Of a stretch of 64,000 nt of DNA, positions 55,527-64,000 are shown one piece after another (the first letter of the stretch is position 1; each line of letters starts with the position of its first letter). Below the pieces are notes generated by a model. That model worked only from the letters and a program-made list of their open reading frames with translations. It made no database searches and had not been told where the DNA came from. The DNA comes from Candidula unifasciata. Its lineage: Eukaryota > Mollusca > Gastropoda > Stylommatophora > Geomitridae. The DNA lies in NCBI GenBank assembly GCA_905116865.2, contig CAJHNH020001147.1, forward strand, positions 36,001 through 100,000, given 5' to 3'. A program made the position numbers and the translations under genes.

Positions 55527-55745
55527 GCCTTTACCGGCTGTAAACTCTGTCGGAAAGTTGTGGTTGTTCATCCATCTCTGGACTTTAGTCTTGTTCAATG
55601 ACCTGAATGTTACGTAAACATCTTTTCACAGATCTAACTTTTGTGTGTGCAACTTGTTAGTTCCTTGCCTTTAAGGCAATGCACACCGACTTCCAAGGAA
55701 TCTTCCATTCAATCGACTCTTACGACATGCTTGTTGGGGAGGCAG
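55527..55745 (-). mobile_element. Family C, copy C7
   Basis: Plus-strand landmarks: GCCTTTACCGGCTGTAAACT, GGAAAGTTGTGGTTGTTCAT, CTGGACTTTAGTCTTGTTCA, ATGACCTGAATGTTACGTAA, TTGTTAGTTCCTTGCCTTTA, CCGACTTCCAAGGAATCTTC, TTACGACATGCTTGTTGGGG. A complete copy. Confidence 0.9.
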
Positions 55746-56280
55746 TGTGTCAATTCTTGTTGTCTCCCACAAATGAGGGCTCAGAACTTCTAAACCTGCA
55801 CAGGAAAATCTCATAATCAAGAAGGAATCTGTAGACCCGTGCAAGAAGCGAGGCAGCAACTGCTAACTGTAAACCCCCGCAGGAAATTCATCCCACATGA
55901 CACGATCCTTGTCTCAAGCCATCCAGTGCCAGCCCTGCCACACCATATTACATGAGAGGAAATCCGCCGGCGCCCCGCTAAACCAGGCCCGCCAGCTAAT
56001 GACTTCCTCTTGTGGCTGCTGTTTTATCGCTGGCCGTTCTACACGTCTTGATTTGGTCGCTTGGTGGCACTGACTTCCCTGGTGTCTTTACAAGCATTCA
56101 TTCTTCAATTCACCAACAGCGTTTGCTGTGTCATTAACAGGTTTCAAACGACTTGCAGATTGAGAAGTTCGACTGCAAGTGAAAAAACAGTAAATAAACT
56201 ACATGAGACATCGGCCTCGAAACTTGAGGGCTTAGGTCCTTTGAGGGTCCACCTGCAGGACTTTCATTGTTCAAGCACTT
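55746..56280. other. No gene recognised
   Basis: Unique-looking. The 108-codon frame at 56061-56387 ends in homopolymer proline and has no motif. Confidence 0.45.
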
Positions 56281-56285
56281 TGAAG

Positions 56286-56372
56286 GCCCCCCCCCCCCTC
56301 CTTCCACCCCCCCCCCCCCCCCTCCTTCCACCCCCACTTATTTGTAGAGTTCCCCCCCCCCCCCCCACCATC
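56286..56372. repeat. Cluster of three poly-C runs
   Basis: C runs at about 56286-56298, 56306-56321 and 56352-56366 separated by CTTCCA-like words. Confidence 0.93.
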
Positions 56373-56446
56373 CCCTCTTTCCACTGAGTATAGACATTCT
56401 CTTTGTAAGCATTTTTTCCCCCTAAACATTTCATATTATTTCAAAT

Positions 56447-56535
56447 ACAGTGGTACCTCGGTACACGACCTGGATCGCTTCTTGATCCTTCGATAGGACG
56501 TATACCAGACAACATGCATGCCAAACCAGTTCCCT
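56447..56535 (+). mobile_element. Solo transposon terminus related to the 28.4-29.4 kb element
   Basis: CAGTGGTACCTCGGTACACG followed by ACCTGGATCGCTTC matches the ends at 28385 and 29389. No partner end found nearby; LINE sequence starts 40 bp later. Confidence 0.55.
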
Positions 56536-56574
56536 TCACAAATAAAGGGAGAATGATTAATTCCTCATCGTCAT

Positions 56575-57180
56575 CATGAGCCCTGCTGACTGGCGTAGGC
56601 GCTCATGCATCTCCACAGATCACGATCCCTGGTTGCCTTGGAACAGCTTAGCTCTCTTGGTGATATCTCCATGCCATCGTTTCAGTCCATTCAGCATCAT
56701 CTCTCTTGGTCTGCCTCTATCACTCTTTCCACTGATCTTTCCAGTTGTTACAATGTTTTCCAATGTCTCTCTTCTCATTATGTGGCCAAAGAACAGTGTT
56801 TGTCTTCTTATTGTTGTAAACAGAGATACTTTCATTAGCTTTTTTTTTAAACAATCGTTGTTAGTGACTCTGGCCGTCCTAGGTAATCGTAGCATTCGCT
56901 TCTGAAACAGCATTTCTGTTGCTGTCAAATACTTCTTAGTTTGTTTACTGACATTCCACGATTCGCGGCCATACAGCAGAACAAGTTCTATGTCACATTT
57001 TAGAACCTCTTTGTGACATTGAATGAGAGCGACTTACTGCATCAGATATTTTTCATTTTCTGAAATGCTGTCTTTGCTTGACCTATTCTGTTTCTATTCT
57101 TTATCACACATTTTCCATCTGATGATATGATTTTTCCCAGATATTTGATTTTATTGATTGAAAATCCCTATTAAAGAAAA
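56575..57180 (-). mobile_element. LINE reverse transcriptase thumb and C-terminus
   Basis: The minus strand, starting near 57170, gives SSDGKCVIKNRNRIGQAKTA and FQKMKN, then a frameshifted VNKQ block, then EMLFQKRMLRLPRTARVTNN, LFTTIRRQTLFFGHIMRRET, LENIVTTGKISGKSDRGRPR and EMMLNGLKRWHGDITK. Motifs are in canonical order: T.DG, EIK.RI..AK.AF, EM...RRMLRI..TARVTN, FFGHIMRRE.LE..V.TGKI.G.R.RGR.R. At least one frameshift and one stop. Confidence 0.92.
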
Positions 57181-58085
57181 TATATTGTTACTGTGGGAAG
57201 AAAGGGGGGGGGGGGTGGGGTGCACTTTCACGGAGATTATATTAAATAATTAATACACCGCCTAATGCATAAATACAAAAGTAATTAGATGAAATAAATG
57301 AAAACTTAACCCCTCTTTACCTTGCTGAGAACTGAGTGAAACTTCTTAAGAGATTGAACGGGGATATCTGGGATCTACTTTGTTGGATGTGCTTCCGGTC
57401 AAAATGGACGCTGGGCACCGCCATTGTTTGGAGCCGCGGCAAATTTTGTGCTTCTGTCAGACTGTCGTTGCATTTTTGCTCAATTTGTAGACTGATAGGA
57501 TATAGTTTCGTTGCCCAGCTTCTGAGTTTAGTGCATGGCGTTGACACTGTGAGCCGCGAATTTCATTTGGAATGTTTTTCGACTATGACCAGCGTGGTGG
57601 TGTGAATTGAAGATTCAGAAATGGCGCGATTCCTGTTGTCGCAATATTGGTGGTGCCTTTAGGTGATTAAAATTGATCGGGTGTGCAACTGATCTGTTGA
57701 TCTGTTGATGACTTCTGCTACCATCCATGATGAACTGCATTTCTCATGTTGGACTGTTTGTGATAGCACTTCGGATGGTTACCGTATGCTTTTAATGCGG
57801 GTGTATGCTAGATATGCTGAAAAAGCAGTCAGTCAATATTTCCACAAGGAACTGTGATTAACATTCCGTGTGTTTTTCGTTGGCACAGGAGCGGGGCAAC
57901 TATGGGGTGACCCGTTTGCTATGAAGCTGAAACTAAGATTACCAGATTACCAGATTACTTTGTTGGTCCGCCTTTCGGATTGAGATTTTAAAACAGAATG
58001 GTATGATAAACATTTAGGTATCAGGTCGAAGCGGATAAACAGATTAAGCGATGGAACCCGGGACTAGCCACTAACACAACTATTG
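57181..58085. other. No gene; poly-G at 57204-57216
   Basis: Unique-looking sequence. The 89-codon plus and 76-codon minus frames at 57317-57605 are mirror artefacts of the same DNA without motif. Confidence 0.45.
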
Positions 58086-58087
58086 CT

Positions 58088-58145
58088 GGGTAGCTAGGCC
58101 AGTGTGTTGCCACAAGGCGTGGGTTCAGTCCTATCTGGGGCCGGC
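58088..58145 (+). mobile_element. tRNA-like SINE head (unassigned)
   Basis: GGGTAGCTAGGCCAGTGTGT (A-box-like) and GGCGTGGGTTCAGTCC (B box GGTTCAGTCC) are spaced as in tRNA-derived SINEs. The body was not matched. Confidence 0.45.
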
Positions 58146-58399
58146 TATGTTTAGGTTAAGCATCTCTGGTGTCACGACAATAAATTACTGCTGACAGTTA
58201 GAGGGCCTGGCTTTGCCAGGAATGCGGTGTCTTGTGTACACACACGTTTCTTGTTGTTGTTGTTGCCTACTGTTACAGTTGATGACGTTTTTTTTATTGT
58301 TTCTTTTACTTCTGTTCCCACTGTTGTATATAATGTTGTTGCTGCTCGATATTTCGCCTGTCGTTGCTTTGGTAGTTTTTTTTTTAAAGAAAAAAAAAG

Positions 58400-58690
58400 T
58401 ACTTGTAGTAGCAGCAGCAGAAGTAGTAGTAGTAGCAACAGCAGCAGCTGCAGCAGCGACAGTAGTAGTAGTGGTGGTAGTGGTGGTGGTGATGGTGGTT
58501 GTAGTAGTAGCAGTAGTAGTAGTAGTAATAGTAGTGGAATTAGTAGTGGTAGTAGCAACAGTAGCAGCATTAGTGGCAGCAGCAGAAGCAGCCGAAGAAG
58601 AAGAAGAAGAAGAAGAAGAAGAAGAAGAAGAAGAAGAAGAAGAAGAAGGAGAAGAAGAAAAAAAAGAAGCAGAAGCAGCAGTAAAAAAAA
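58400..58690. repeat. AGT/GGT/AGC triplet-rich region ending in (GAA)n
   Basis: AGTAGT, GCAGCA and GTGGTG triplets for ~190 bp, then a GAA tract 58595-58650 and A-rich end. Purely low-complexity frames on both strands. Confidence 0.9.
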
Positions 58691-58796
58691 GACAGAGAAG
58701 AAAAGCTGGTTAATGACTTAACTAGTATGTCAAGGACATCACTATCATCGTGTAGCAGGTCTGATGCAGAGCCTCTCTCTGTTAGCGATACATGTC

Positions 58797-58870
58797 GGGA
58801 TCACTTTGGCCCAGTAGTTAGTGTGTTCATCTGCCATGTCTGTGGTCAGGGATCAAAATCCTCCGGTGCT
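58797..58870 (+). mobile_element. tRNA-like SINE head feeding the 38-bp array
   Basis: TTTGGCCCAGTAGTTAGTGT (A-box-like) and CAGGGATCAAAATCCTCCGG (B-box-like). The last block also appears as CACAATCCTCCGG in every downstream array unit. Confidence 0.5.
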
Positions 58871-59240
58871 GACAGTATGTTCTCCCCCGGTCACAATCCT
58901 CCGGTGCTGACAGTATGTTCTCCCCCGGTCACAATCCTCCGGTGCTGACAGTATGTTCACCCCCGGTCACAATCCTCCGGTGCTGACAGTATGTTCTCCC
59001 CCGGTCACAATCCTCCGGTGCTGACAGTATGTTTTCCCCCTGTCATAATCCTCCGGTGCTAACAGTATGTTTTCCCCCTGTCATAATCCTCCGGTGCTGA
59101 CAGTATGTTCTCCCCCTGTCATAATCCCCCGGTGCTGACAGTATGTTTTCCCCCTGTCATAATCCTCCGGTGCTGACAGTATGTTCTCCTCCGGTCACAA
59201 TCCTCTGGTGCTGACAGTATGTTCTCCCCCGCTCACAATG
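58857..59240. repeat. 38-bp minisatellite, about 10 copies
   Basis: Unit CCTCCGGTGCTGACAGTATG, TTCTCCCCCGGTCACAAT; variants TTTTCCCCCTGTCATAAT cluster in the middle units. Confidence 0.95.
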
Positions 59241-60002
59241 GCTCAGACTGTAGCTGTTGCCACCTCTGGCGGCCGCCTTATGCATTCCCTGTTTGTGCGA
59301 GCTGTTATAATTTGCTGGGACTGCTGTCTGACTTTTCACATGAGACAGCCGAGTGAATATTGTATGACTGTCACTGGCACATAAACGGAGCAGTTAACTA
59401 TTACATCACGTGACCCGTTGACGATGACGTTGGAATTGCGAATGACAGAAATACTTATCCATCAGTTAAAACAACCGCCTAGGTTACAGAATACTGAGGC
59501 CACAACTTTATGCCCCAACATTATCTATCACCGAACTGCTATCTTATCTGTTTGAACATAGAGATCCCTGTTGTACAAACGTTGGGAACCGCTGTAACAG
59601 AAGACCTACTATACCGCCTTGACTGAACTTTGGGCCACAGTTCTGACGATCATAAACTGTCCTCCCACGCGGCGAGGATCAGACTTGTGTCAGTGACAAC
59701 CAGCAGTACTTGTCGAACGTATTATTCACTTGTTCCCGAGCTGTCAGTCGGCAGAGCTCATGTTGCAGTTTAGGGCTCCAGTTGCAGTGTACCGCTCCGG
59801 TTCACAGGTCCCGCCTTTACAGTCCCAAATTTTATCACCTGAATGTGTTGGATTACTTGTCGAACCTGCTTGTGTAGGAGGACAGCATTTGTATATATGC
59901 CTTTGAAATGTATGTTCATCCCTCGCCTACCTAGGGCATCGGGGTACATGAAGACACTACTTGCTGTAGCGTTTACGGGTGACCTAATTATGACTTTCTA
60001 GG
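59241..60002. other. No gene; possible hAT-like end near 59580
   Basis: ACGTTGGGAACCGCTG at 59580-59595 looks like a hAT right terminus (CAGCGGTTCCCAACG reversed). No convincing partner. Otherwise unique-looking. Confidence 0.4.
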
Positions 60003-60010
60003 CCCTAGGA

Positions 60011-60191
60011 CACGGCACTAGTCAACTAGATTTGTTCACGGGCCTCAGTTTTAAAAATGGGGATCGTTACAGACCCAAGGCCCAAGCATATGAGGATCAT
60101 TAATTCAATACAGTTGGCAATCCTATCCGGGCCGCTTGCTAGGCCTCCGCGGGCCACTTTTGGTATGCGGGCCGCCAGTTGAATAGCCCTG
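60011..60191. mobile_element. hAT-type MITE, 181 bp, with 8-bp target duplication
   Basis: The left end CACGGCACTAGTCAACTAG and the reverse complement of the right end CAGGGCTATTCAACTGG are similar inverted termini; CGGGCC-rich subterminal words follow both. Flanks CCCTAGGA (60003-60010) and TCCTAGGA (60192-60199) match at 7 of 8. No transposase. A related diverged copy lies at 61417. Confidence 0.75.
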
Positions 60192-60605
60192 TCCTAGGAT
60201 GTCCCAAGACATCTCACTAATGGTTATAGGTTATAGTCGAGAGGATCGACCTAATCGCAGCGGGTTAAATAAGCACAACAGATTAACGCCTGCGAAAGCG
60301 TCGCGCAAAGCACAAACTCTGTAGCTCCGGCAACGATCCCCAGAGATCTACGTAAGAACTTGTAGCCGTGGACCGAACGAAGCGGCCGTGATGTGAACCC
60401 AATATCTACAGAGCGCGAGGGCAAAATGTTTGATCACTTGACCACGGAGATTTGATGCTCTAAGGCTTACTGTTAAGATGAATCTGCGGACAATCGAAAA
60501 GTAAACTCTGAATGTATACATCGTCTTGAAACAAATGTGCCGTCTCCTCAGTGATGGTTGACTACGCTGCACCCGTCTATGTCATGTGAGAGTAAGGGAA
60601 ACGCA
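60192..60605. other. No gene recognised
   Basis: Unique-looking sequence. Confidence 0.45.
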
Positions 60606-60607
60606 TA

Positions 60608-60748
60608 CAGTCAGGATCCGCGGAGAGACGTCAGATCCGCGGAGATACGTCAGATCCGCGGAGAGACGGCAGATCCGTTGAGAGACGTCAGATCCGTGGA
60701 GAGATACGTCAGATCCGTGTAGAGACGTCAGATCCGCGGAGAGACGTC
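60608..60748. repeat. 19-bp minisatellite, about 7 copies
   Basis: Unit CAGATCCGCGGAGAGACGT; several units carry the palindrome CCGCGG. Confidence 0.94.
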
Positions 60749-61160
60749 AATCTAACGCCACATGGCAAGGCTGAAGACGATGATGTCACATGTACGACTA
60801 ATAGAATTTGAAACACGATACAATCGTGTAGAATTTCGAAGATCGGTACAACACCAACTTCCAGGAGCAATGTAATTGCGTTTTTAACTAAGGATTTTCG
60901 GTGCTTTATTAATATCCTACCCCAAACAGGGGAAATCCACAGGTCACGGGACAGTCTAATATTTCAGGGGGTGGTAGATAGGCTGCATGCAGTCGTGGGA
61001 CCTAGGCTGCACTTTCTCAAGGGGACCTAGATGGGTTGGGGTTAGGGCTAGTTCTAGGTGTTTTGAAATGGTTAAAAGCATCAGAAATCCGGGAAACCAA
61101 GTCTTACCACCCTCTAAAATGTTAGACTGTCCCGTGACGTCTATCTTTCTATCTATCTAT
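60749..61160. other. No gene recognised
   Basis: Unique-looking; short (CTAT)n at 61140-61162 just before H8. Confidence 0.45.
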
Positions 61161-61163
61161 CTT

Positions 61164-61370
61164 CTTTTACCCCACCAGGATATCATACAAGCGATAAACA
61201 CCCGATGACTCAAAATGCCACCATGTGGATGAGGATCACTCGTGGAGAGGTCTCAGAAACCGCGTTCAGCCATTAGACCATATTTATGGCCGGGCTAAAT
61301 TGCGGCCCCTAGCAGGAGCCAGAGTAGGGCTTCAAATAATGAAAAATTGCATCTCACAAAGAGATGACAG
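61164..61370 (+). mobile_element. Repeat family H, copy H8
   Basis: Starts TTTTACCCCACCAGGATATC and has AAGCGATAAACACCCGATGA, CACCATGTGGATGAGGATCA, AAACCGCGTTCAGCCATTAG and ATATTTATGGCC. It ends in the second-class terminal hairpin CATCTCACAAAGAGATG with a perfect 6-bp stem (61350-61366). A (CTAT)n tract precedes it. The only single, unclustered copy. Confidence 0.92.
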
Positions 61371-61416
61371 AATATGTATGTCTGTGACGTGATCTGGGGG
61401 TGGGGTTTTAATAAAG

Positions 61417-61580
61417 CACCGGATATTCAACCAGGTTTAACTAGGAGCCAAAATATTCAACATGGGAATCGATAGCGACCAGAGGCCTGGGTCCCAGCGT
61501 AGAAAGATCGCTGTGTTTGGCAGTGTTCTGCGGGCCACTTGCTAATCCTCGATGGACCGGATTCCTCCCGCGGTACTCCA
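61417..61580. mobile_element. Diverged copy of the 60.0-kb hAT MITE
   Basis: CACCGGATATTCAACCAGGT at the left, CATGGGAATCGATAGCGACC inside and GTTCTGCGGGCCACTTGCTA to the right correspond to blocks of the element at 60011 (CACGGCACTAGTCAACTAG; ATGGGGATCGTTACAGACC; CCGGGCCGCTTGCTAGG). The right terminus is eroded. Confidence 0.55.
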
Positions 61581-62200
61581 ATTAAAAAAATCCCCATTTT
61601 GTTTTTACACATTGACGCAGTTACTTCCCCTTTATTGTCGTTTTCTGTCTGACTGTTGCAGTTAAGTCCCCTCGTAATTTCACTTTTTGCAAACTGACAA
61701 TAGATAAAACATTACACAACTGACAGCCATTACAGGCGCTGTTCTGTTCAATGTAATAAATACATCAAAGTAATTAACACAAACCTGGTGCAGGGAATGA
61801 TGCAACACGAAAAGAAAGGTCACATTAGCATAAATGGAAATTGATTACCGAGATCACACAAACTACAACCATTTTTGAATTCCCTAGAAAACAAGGACAA
61901 ACTTTAAAAAAAAAAAAATTACGTTAGTATAACAAGATTAAAACCAGAACAGGTTGAAATGGCTTCTGTAAAACATTTTCATTGCGCTTCAAAGTAATTT
62001 AATTATCCGCTGGAAATTGTCTTTAACACGGATACAAACGGTTCTGGTCTGTTCTGTTAAGGGGTTAGTTATTATTTCAGTAGTGGGACATGCTCATAAG
62101 TGCTCAGTCTCCTGTGAAAAACCCCAACACAGTACATCCATGTTCCATCGCCCTTCAGCTTTGACTGTTAATCTTATCTGTCGCCAAGTCGGGTTTTCCA
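61581..62200. other. No gene recognised
   Basis: AT-rich unique-looking sequence. Confidence 0.45.
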
Positions 62201-62203
62201 CCC

Positions 62204-62268
62204 TCTTGATTTCGCCTCTTAATTTCGCCTCTTAATTTCGCCTCTTGATTTCGCCTCTTGATTTCGCT
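62204..62268. repeat. 16-bp minisatellite, 4-5 copies
   Basis: Unit CTCTTAATTTCGC with flanking TTGATTTCGCC variants. Confidence 0.9.
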
Positions 62269-62334
62269 TAAGTGATGGTTGGTTACAATATGTTGCATTC
62301 ATGCCGCTGATGTTGGTTCCCTAAATTCTTATTC

Positions 62335-62434
62335 TCCTTCTTCTTCTTCTTCTTCTTCTTCTTCTTCTTCTTCTTCTTCTTCTTCTTCTTCTTCTTCTTC
62401 TTCTTCTTCTTCTTCTTCTTCTTCTTCTTCTTCT
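62335..62434. repeat. (TTC)n microsatellite
   Basis: About 33 uninterrupted TTC units. No family C body recognised beside it. Confidence 0.97.
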
Positions 62435-62565
62435 TTACTTTATGTTCATATTATGAACCTACGTACACAGCTGTTTAAGAAAACTCGCCCGTCTGTCGGT
62501 TTGAATCTCAACTCTATTCTAATCTTGCAATCACACTCTGTCAGACAGTATGTTGATTAATTCCT

Positions 62566-62806
62566 TCATCGGTGGCTTAGGCGTTGCGAACGCGGTTCGT
62601 AATGCCAGTATGCCGGTTTCTATCCCAGCTGCGGGCGATTTCGCACTAGAAGGTCTTGCGTTGGTTTCGACAGTGATACCGAGGGCTGACCGCTGGGAGT
62701 CAGTGGCAAACTACTGAACCTAACATTTGCCTAGAAAAACTACAACAGCCGAAAAATGCTGGGGTTGGTTATGCGACGTCCTGTAAAGGGACGCAATTAA
62801 CTTCAC
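62566..62806 (+). mobile_element. tRNA-derived SINE, family B, copy B1
   Basis: A box TGGCTTAGGCG (10 of 11 consensus positions) and a weak B box GGTTTCTATCCC. The body has GCGTTGGTTTCGACAGTGAT, GTGGCAAACTACTGAACCTA, ACATTTGCCTAGAAAAACTA and GGGGTTGGTTATGCGACGTC. It ends in a hairpin GCGACGTCC-TGTAAA-GGGACGC (62773-62793). Best-preserved copy of the family, matching B2 on the opposite strand at 41.2 kb. Confidence 0.88.
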
Positions 62807-62947
62807 TCTGTTATCCAGTTCTTTTTTGCCTTCTACATTGTTGTTTGTTTACCTGTCGATCCCTCCACCCATTTCTTATTCATCACACACCCTCCCCTTC
62901 CTTTCTGCACACTCTTTCCATACTCGCCCATCTATCCATCCATACCT

Positions 62948-63080
62948 ATTCACTCACTCACTCACTCACTCACTCACTCACTCACTCACTCACTCACTCA
63001 CTCACTCACTCACTCACTCACTCACTCACTCACTCACTCACTCACTCACTCACTCACTCACTCACTCACTCACTCACTCA
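62948..63080. repeat. (CTCA)n microsatellite
   Basis: About 33 CTCA units, uninterrupted; reads as SLTH repeats. Confidence 0.98.
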
Positions 63081-63465
63081 TCTATCCCTCCATCCGTGAT
63101 CCCGCCAACCATTTCACTCCTCTGTAATGTATACATTTCACGCTATCCTCAGGAAACTATACTATATCAAATATAGATGCTTGCACTTGACATTAAAACT
63201 ATACTCAATTTCCAGTTTGCCCCCCACCCCCCACCCATTTTTTTTTCCCCCAGCATTTATAAATAATTCCGTTGCAGTTGGACTCCATTTTGTCCTTCTG
63301 ACACCCAGATACACCCAGATACACCCAGAACCCAGTCCTAGCACTGCCTGGCATTTGGACCCGGTGGCTTTTATGTGGAAAGCCATTAGAAAATTGCGAC
63401 TATTAATGATTCATTTATGATGCGAGGCATTTAGAGTGGCTTTCTGGCCACTGCTGTGTGTGTTC
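63081..63465. other. No gene recognised
   Basis: Includes a C/T homopolymer stretch at 63219-63252 and three tandem ACACCCAGAT/AGA units at 63301-63330. Confidence 0.5.
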
Positions 63466-63469
63466 TGTT

Positions 63470-63545
63470 GTTGGGCTGGCAAAGTGGTTAGCTCTGTAGC
63501 TGGCCGGTTTAGGTTTCAGATGTGTGGATTTCGCTTGGGTATTTG
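63470..63545 (+). mobile_element. tRNA-like SINE head (unassigned)
   Basis: Perfect A box TGGCAAAGTGG (63477-63487) within GGGCTGGCAAAGTGGTTAGC. A B-box-like TTTAGGTTTCAGATG lies ~25 bp on. No body match. Confidence 0.4.
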
Positions 63546-63819
63546 TGTAACAAGTTTCAGTGTTATTAGAGCTCTGGTGCTTGTTGTTCGCTGTATCGTT
63601 GCTGATAACCGTAGTTGTTAATTTTCTATGTTATTTTAGTGCAGTATTTAGTGCTCCTTGTTATCTAAAGTTTTTTTTTCTTCATGTGAGTAAATGCAGT
63701 TTTCAGACTATTTCTCACAATAGACAGGATGTTAAATTTGTGTCGTGAAGTGTGGAAACTCTATGGCGAAGAGTCTCTGTGGCAGTGTGTAGAATTTCCC
63801 TTGTGACCGGATGAATCTC

Positions 63820-64000
63820 TGCAGCGAAGGGTCGAATCTCCATGGTGACGAATCTCCATGGTGACGAATCTCCATGGTGACGAATCTCCATGGTGACGAA
63901 TCTCCATGGTGACGAATCTCCATGGTGACGAATCTCCATGGTGACGAATCTCCATATTGTTGTGTTGAATCTCTATAGTAACGTGTTAAATCTCCATGGT
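63820..64000. repeat. 16-bp minisatellite, 8 perfect copies plus diverged flanks
   Basis: Unit GGTGACGAATCTCCAT from 63843 to 63957; diverged units (GCGAAGAGTCTCTGTGGCA-like on the left, GTGTTAAATCTCCATGGT on the right) show an older, longer array that continues past the window edge. Confidence 0.94.

Noticed and set aside
53842..55617. 591-codon plus frame rich in Leu, Ser and Phe
   Set aside because: Runs through a triplet minisatellite and a CTT microsatellite; no non-repeat domain, only low-complexity residues.
59494..59600. A third small hAT element with TTACAGAA/TAACAGAA flanks
   Set aside because: The right end looks hAT-like, but the proposed left end lacks a matching inverted terminus.

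Overview
This window looks like non-coding, repeat-dominated DNA from an animal nuclear genome, most likely an invertebrate and plausibly a gastropod or other mollusc. That guess rests on the mix of microsatellites, long minisatellites, diverse tRNA-derived SINEs with 3' hairpins and decayed non-LTR retrotransposons; it is an inference and no single sequence proves it. I found no intact host gene, no convincing exon chain, no rRNA, no functional tRNA, no CRISPR array and no prokaryotic operon structure. Most long open frames are stop-free translations of simple repeats. Layout: 0-12 kb holds a TTTC/CTAT-type microsatellite, a SINE (A1), three LINE tails, two SINEs sharing a core (E1, E2), a DNA transposon with inverted ends, and five copies of a hairpin-rich ~200-bp family (called H here). 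12-21 kb holds a head-to-head pair of a (GAA)n-tailed family (called C), a ~1-kb GT/GTGC array, a 46-bp minisatellite, a frameshifted reverse-transcriptase remnant, two more H copies, a 52-bp minisatellite and a SPIN-like hAT element. 21-37 kb is mainly minisatellites (42, 16, 24, 23, 22, 26 and 38 bp units) with a ~1-kb inverted-end transposon, more C copies and LINE tails. 37-50 kb has further LINE remnants, a LINE inserted into a 24-bp minisatellite with a visible target-site duplication, a 31-bp dimeric array and a 44-bp array. 50-64 kb has SINE A2, a 39-bp array, a PPHAA-type LINE end, a triplet-rich array, a C copy, another LINE, a 38-bp array apparently grown from a SINE head, two related hAT MITEs, an eighth H copy and SINE B1. 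How the parts relate: nearly all LINE pieces are 3' ends (RT thumb, C-terminus or RNase H), as expected from 5'-truncated target-primed reverse transcription. Several short families end in a hairpin of the form CGYCC..loop..GGRCG, suggesting shared LINE machinery. Several microsatellites start exactly where a retroposon tail ends, so retroposition appears to seed much of the simple-repeat content. The most interesting observations are the covarying terminal hairpin of family H, the datable LINE insertion in the 42.3-43.3 kb minisatellite, the SPIN-like hAT element, and the higher-order structure of the 26-bp array.
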